Virus record (IMG/VR): IMGVR_UViG_3300042565_001473
Coordinates: 1 to 28,671 of that record
Reading direction: 5' to 3' (one strand)
Length of the DNA: 28,671 nucleotides
DNA from: a virus
Shown: positions 27,565 to 28,671 of the stretch, in pieces
Position numbering within the stretch: the first letter of the stretch is position 1
How the letters are laid out: each line of letters starts with the position of its first letter
Translations under genes and position numbers: made by a program
The notes under the pieces: generated by a model
Databases searched by the model: none
Told to the model about the DNA's origin: nothing
What the model saw: the letters and a program-made list of their open reading frames with translations, nothing else

Positions 27565-27692
27565 TTAATCCAATGCTTCCAATGTATGCAGGTTGTTCAA
27601 CTTGCGGTGGCTCAAGACCACAACCAAGACCAAGTACAGGCAGACCTGCACCAAGACCGGGTACGGTTAGGATTCCCGGCATTAAACGCTAA
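27561..27692 (+). CDS. 43-residue Pro/Arg-rich microprotein
   Basis: Its ATG overlaps the stop of the 331-residue gene (ATGA), supporting translation. The sequence begins MINPMLPMYAGCSTCGGSRP, so it carries a CSTCGG motif near the N-terminus, then Pro/Arg repeats (PQPRPSTGRPAPRPGTVRIP). It is short, basic and disordered-looking. It may be a DNA- or RNA-binding or structural peptide. No family is recognised. Confidence 0.5.
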   Translation: MINPMLPMYAGCSTCGGSRPQPRPSTGRPAPRPGTVRIPGIKR

Positions 27693-27695
27693 GTC

Positions 27696-27947
27696 ATGGG
27701 CAAGATAAAACCAAGTTCAGCGAAAGGCAAGAAGTGGTCTGTCGAGGTTGGTGGTAAAGTATATCATGCCGGCGATGATAACGCTAAGGTAAGTCCCGGA
27801 ACGCCTCGAGGCGATGCGTATTGCGCCCGCTCGATGAAGATACCCGGCTCAGGCGTGCCGAATAAACTTGCTCGGCAGATGTGGGGTTGTGTTGGGTCGA
27901 AATCAGTGGCAAGCAAAGCGAAAAAAATTGGAGATAATTTTAAATAA
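27696..27947 (+). CDS. Small basic phage protein with GDAYCARS motif
   Basis: The 83-residue protein begins MGKIKPSSAKGKKWSVEVGG and contains PGTPRGDAYCARSMKIPGSG followed by NKLARQMWGC. A GD-x-YCARS pattern followed by a basic, Cys/Trp-containing helix recurs, as far as I recall, in small late phage proteins of unknown role. It is highly basic and might bind DNA or RNA. It lies 3 nt after the Pro/Arg-rich ORF and 5 nt before the holin-like gene. Confidence 0.6.
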   Translation: MGKIKPSSAKGKKWSVEVGGKVYHAGDDNAKVSPGTPRGDAYCARSMKIPGSGVPNKLARQMWGCVGSKSVASKAKKIGDNFK

Positions 27948-27952
27948 CGATT

Positions 27953-28210
27953 ATGAGCAAATTGACTTTTGGGCAAATGTCCGCCCCGACTCCGTTATGG
28001 GCGAAGAAAATCCGCAACACAGCATTGAAAGTGGGCGGTGCGTTAGTATTGATTGGCGGGGCGATTGTGGCTCTGCCTGTATCACTGCCGGCGTCAGTCG
28101 TGACGATTGCGACCAATGCGGTCATCTATGGGGGGAGTCTGACCACTCTTGTTAGTGCGATATCGCAGGCGTTTGGTGTTGAGGAAAAAACAAACGAAGA
28201 AATTATATAA
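27953..28210 (+). CDS. Putative holin (two-span membrane protein)
   Basis: The 85-residue protein begins MSKLTFGQMSAPTPLWAKKI. It has two hydrophobic spans (VGGALVLIGGAIVALPVSL and SVVTIATNAVIYGGSLTTLVSAI), a charged N-terminal region and an acidic tail (GVEEKTNEEII). The layout and position beside a DUF5675 gene fit a holin that makes membrane lesions at the end of infection. Similar proteins with the MxAPTPxWA start occur, from memory, in Bacteroidota phages. No endolysin is visible in the window. Confidence 0.6.
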   Translation: MSKLTFGQMSAPTPLWAKKIRNTALKVGGALVLIGGAIVALPVSLPASVVTIATNAVIYGGSLTTLVSAISQAFGVEEKTNEEII

Positions 28211-28213
28211 TCC

Positions 28214-28357
28214 ATGCCACTCAAAAAAGGTTACTCGCAAAAGACAATTTCGTCCAACATCAAATCTGAGATGAAAAGTGGAAAGCCACAAAAGCAAGCA
28301 GTTGCAATCGCTCTATCAAAGGCTGGGAAATCTAAGCCTAAAAGCAAGCGTAAATAA
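28214..28357 (+). CDS. Small basic conserved phage protein (47 residues)
   Basis: The ORF begins [20 protein letters not shown] and continues [20 protein letters not shown], ending in a basic KPKSKRK tail. The pattern K-K-G-x-S-Q-K-T-I-x-x-N-I then P[12 protein letters not shown] is a widespread small phage protein of unknown function. It starts 3 nt after the holin-like gene stop and ends 1 nt before the next start. Confidence 0.7.
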   Translation: MPLKKGYSQKTISSNIKSEMKSGKPQKQAVAIALSKAGKSKPKSKRK

Positions 28358-28358
28358 C

Positions 28359-28671
28359 ATGAAGAAAGACAACTTGGAATTACATCTCGAAAGGGATATG
28401 ATGCTACCCAATCGCACATTGGGCAAGTTGTCAATTAATGGAGTTCATGAATGCTTTATTTGTGAGGACGCGGTAAGACCAACTAAAATTCATGGTCAAA
28501 CCGCTATTCCAGCAGGGCGGTATGAGATTGTAATAACTCTATCAAACCGATTCAAACGGGAATTGCCACTGCTTTTGAATGTACCGAACTACGCAGGTAT
28601 TCGTATTCATTCAGGCAACACCGAGGCACATACAGAGGGTTGTTTATTACCCGGTCGCACTCGCAACGATA
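28359..28671 (+). CDS. DUF5675 family protein, C-terminus cut by window edge
   Basis: Only the first 104 residues are present. They match the DUF5675 pattern: LHLERDMMLPNRTLGKLSIN, then ECFICEDAVRPTKIHGQTAI, PAGRYEIVITLSNRF, PLLLNVPNYAGIRIHSGNTE, then EGCLLPG. DUF5675 proteins are found beside lysis genes in phages and prophages, mostly of Bacteroidota, and are proposed to act on or near the cell wall; conserved His and Cys residues (HSGN, EGCL) suggest a metal or catalytic centre related to L,D-transpeptidase-like folds, which is my inference. The gene continues beyond the window. Confidence 0.8.
   Translation, partial: MKKDNLELHLERDMMLPNRTLGKLSINGVHECFICEDAVRPTKIHGQTAIPAGRYEIVITLSNRFKRELPLLLNVPNYAGIRIHSGNTEAHTEGCLLPGRTRND

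Overview
The window is part of a tailed phage or prophage genome whose host is very probably a member of the Bacteroidota. Several promoters match the Bacteroidota consensus TTTG-N19-TAnnTTTG rather than the sigma-70 form. Most start codons lack a strong Shine-Dalgarno sequence. Several families typical of Bacteroidota and their phages are recognisable: DUF3127, DUF5675, a PEGA-type lipoprotein, and a gpG-like tail chaperone with a characteristic sequence pattern. There is a tape measure protein and no recognisable contractile sheath, so a siphovirus-like particle is the most likely reading. No integrase, repressor, tRNA, transposon or CRISPR array is seen. Both ends of the window cut through genes.

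Positions 1-6103 form a leftward early module of tightly packed genes, many with ATGA stop/start overlaps. Read in the direction of transcription it holds a RusA-type Holliday junction resolvase, a structured leader, a small unknown protein, a winged-helix replication initiator with an iteron-like origin inside its coding sequence, a DnaB helicase, and several small unknown proteins including two membrane microproteins. These are followed by a conserved phage protein of unknown role, a YqaJ/lambda-type exonuclease, a DUF3127 OB-fold protein that may act as the phage SSB, a protein resembling the RNA polymerase alpha C-terminal domain (alpha-CTD), and small zinc-ribbon-like and unknown proteins. 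This is a replication and recombination block.

At 6104-6600 the transcription direction changes. A lipoprotein gene (a possible accessory 'moron' gene) is followed by a strong terminator and then the rightward late module from 6687 to the right edge. Late order is terminase small and large subunits, a tail assembly chaperone with a probable -1 frameshift, two tiny ORFs, a second alpha-CTD-like protein, the tape measure protein and three large cysteine-rich tail/tip proteins, one of which carries an internal YVTN-type beta-propeller. These are followed by a MazG/DUF1599-like protein, a probable major tail protein, the portal (with a DnaJ-type zinc finger), a Mu F-like head protein, small membrane and secreted proteins, the scaffold, the major capsid protein, presumed head-tail connector genes, and a holin-like protein plus a DUF5675 protein in a probable lysis region. 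Placing most tail genes before the portal and capsid genes is not the usual siphovirus order.

The most unusual points are: (1) two different phage proteins that look like stand-alone alpha-CTDs, one per transcription module, which suggests manipulation of host RNA polymerase; (2) iteron-like repeats around an 85% A+T core inside the initiator gene; (3) a repeated promoter architecture in which a short hairpin begins 4-8 nt after the -7 box; (4) a promoter followed almost at once by a perfect terminator just before the DUF1599-like gene; and (5) a leader with two crossing helices (pseudoknot or switch) before the gene at 5388-5597.
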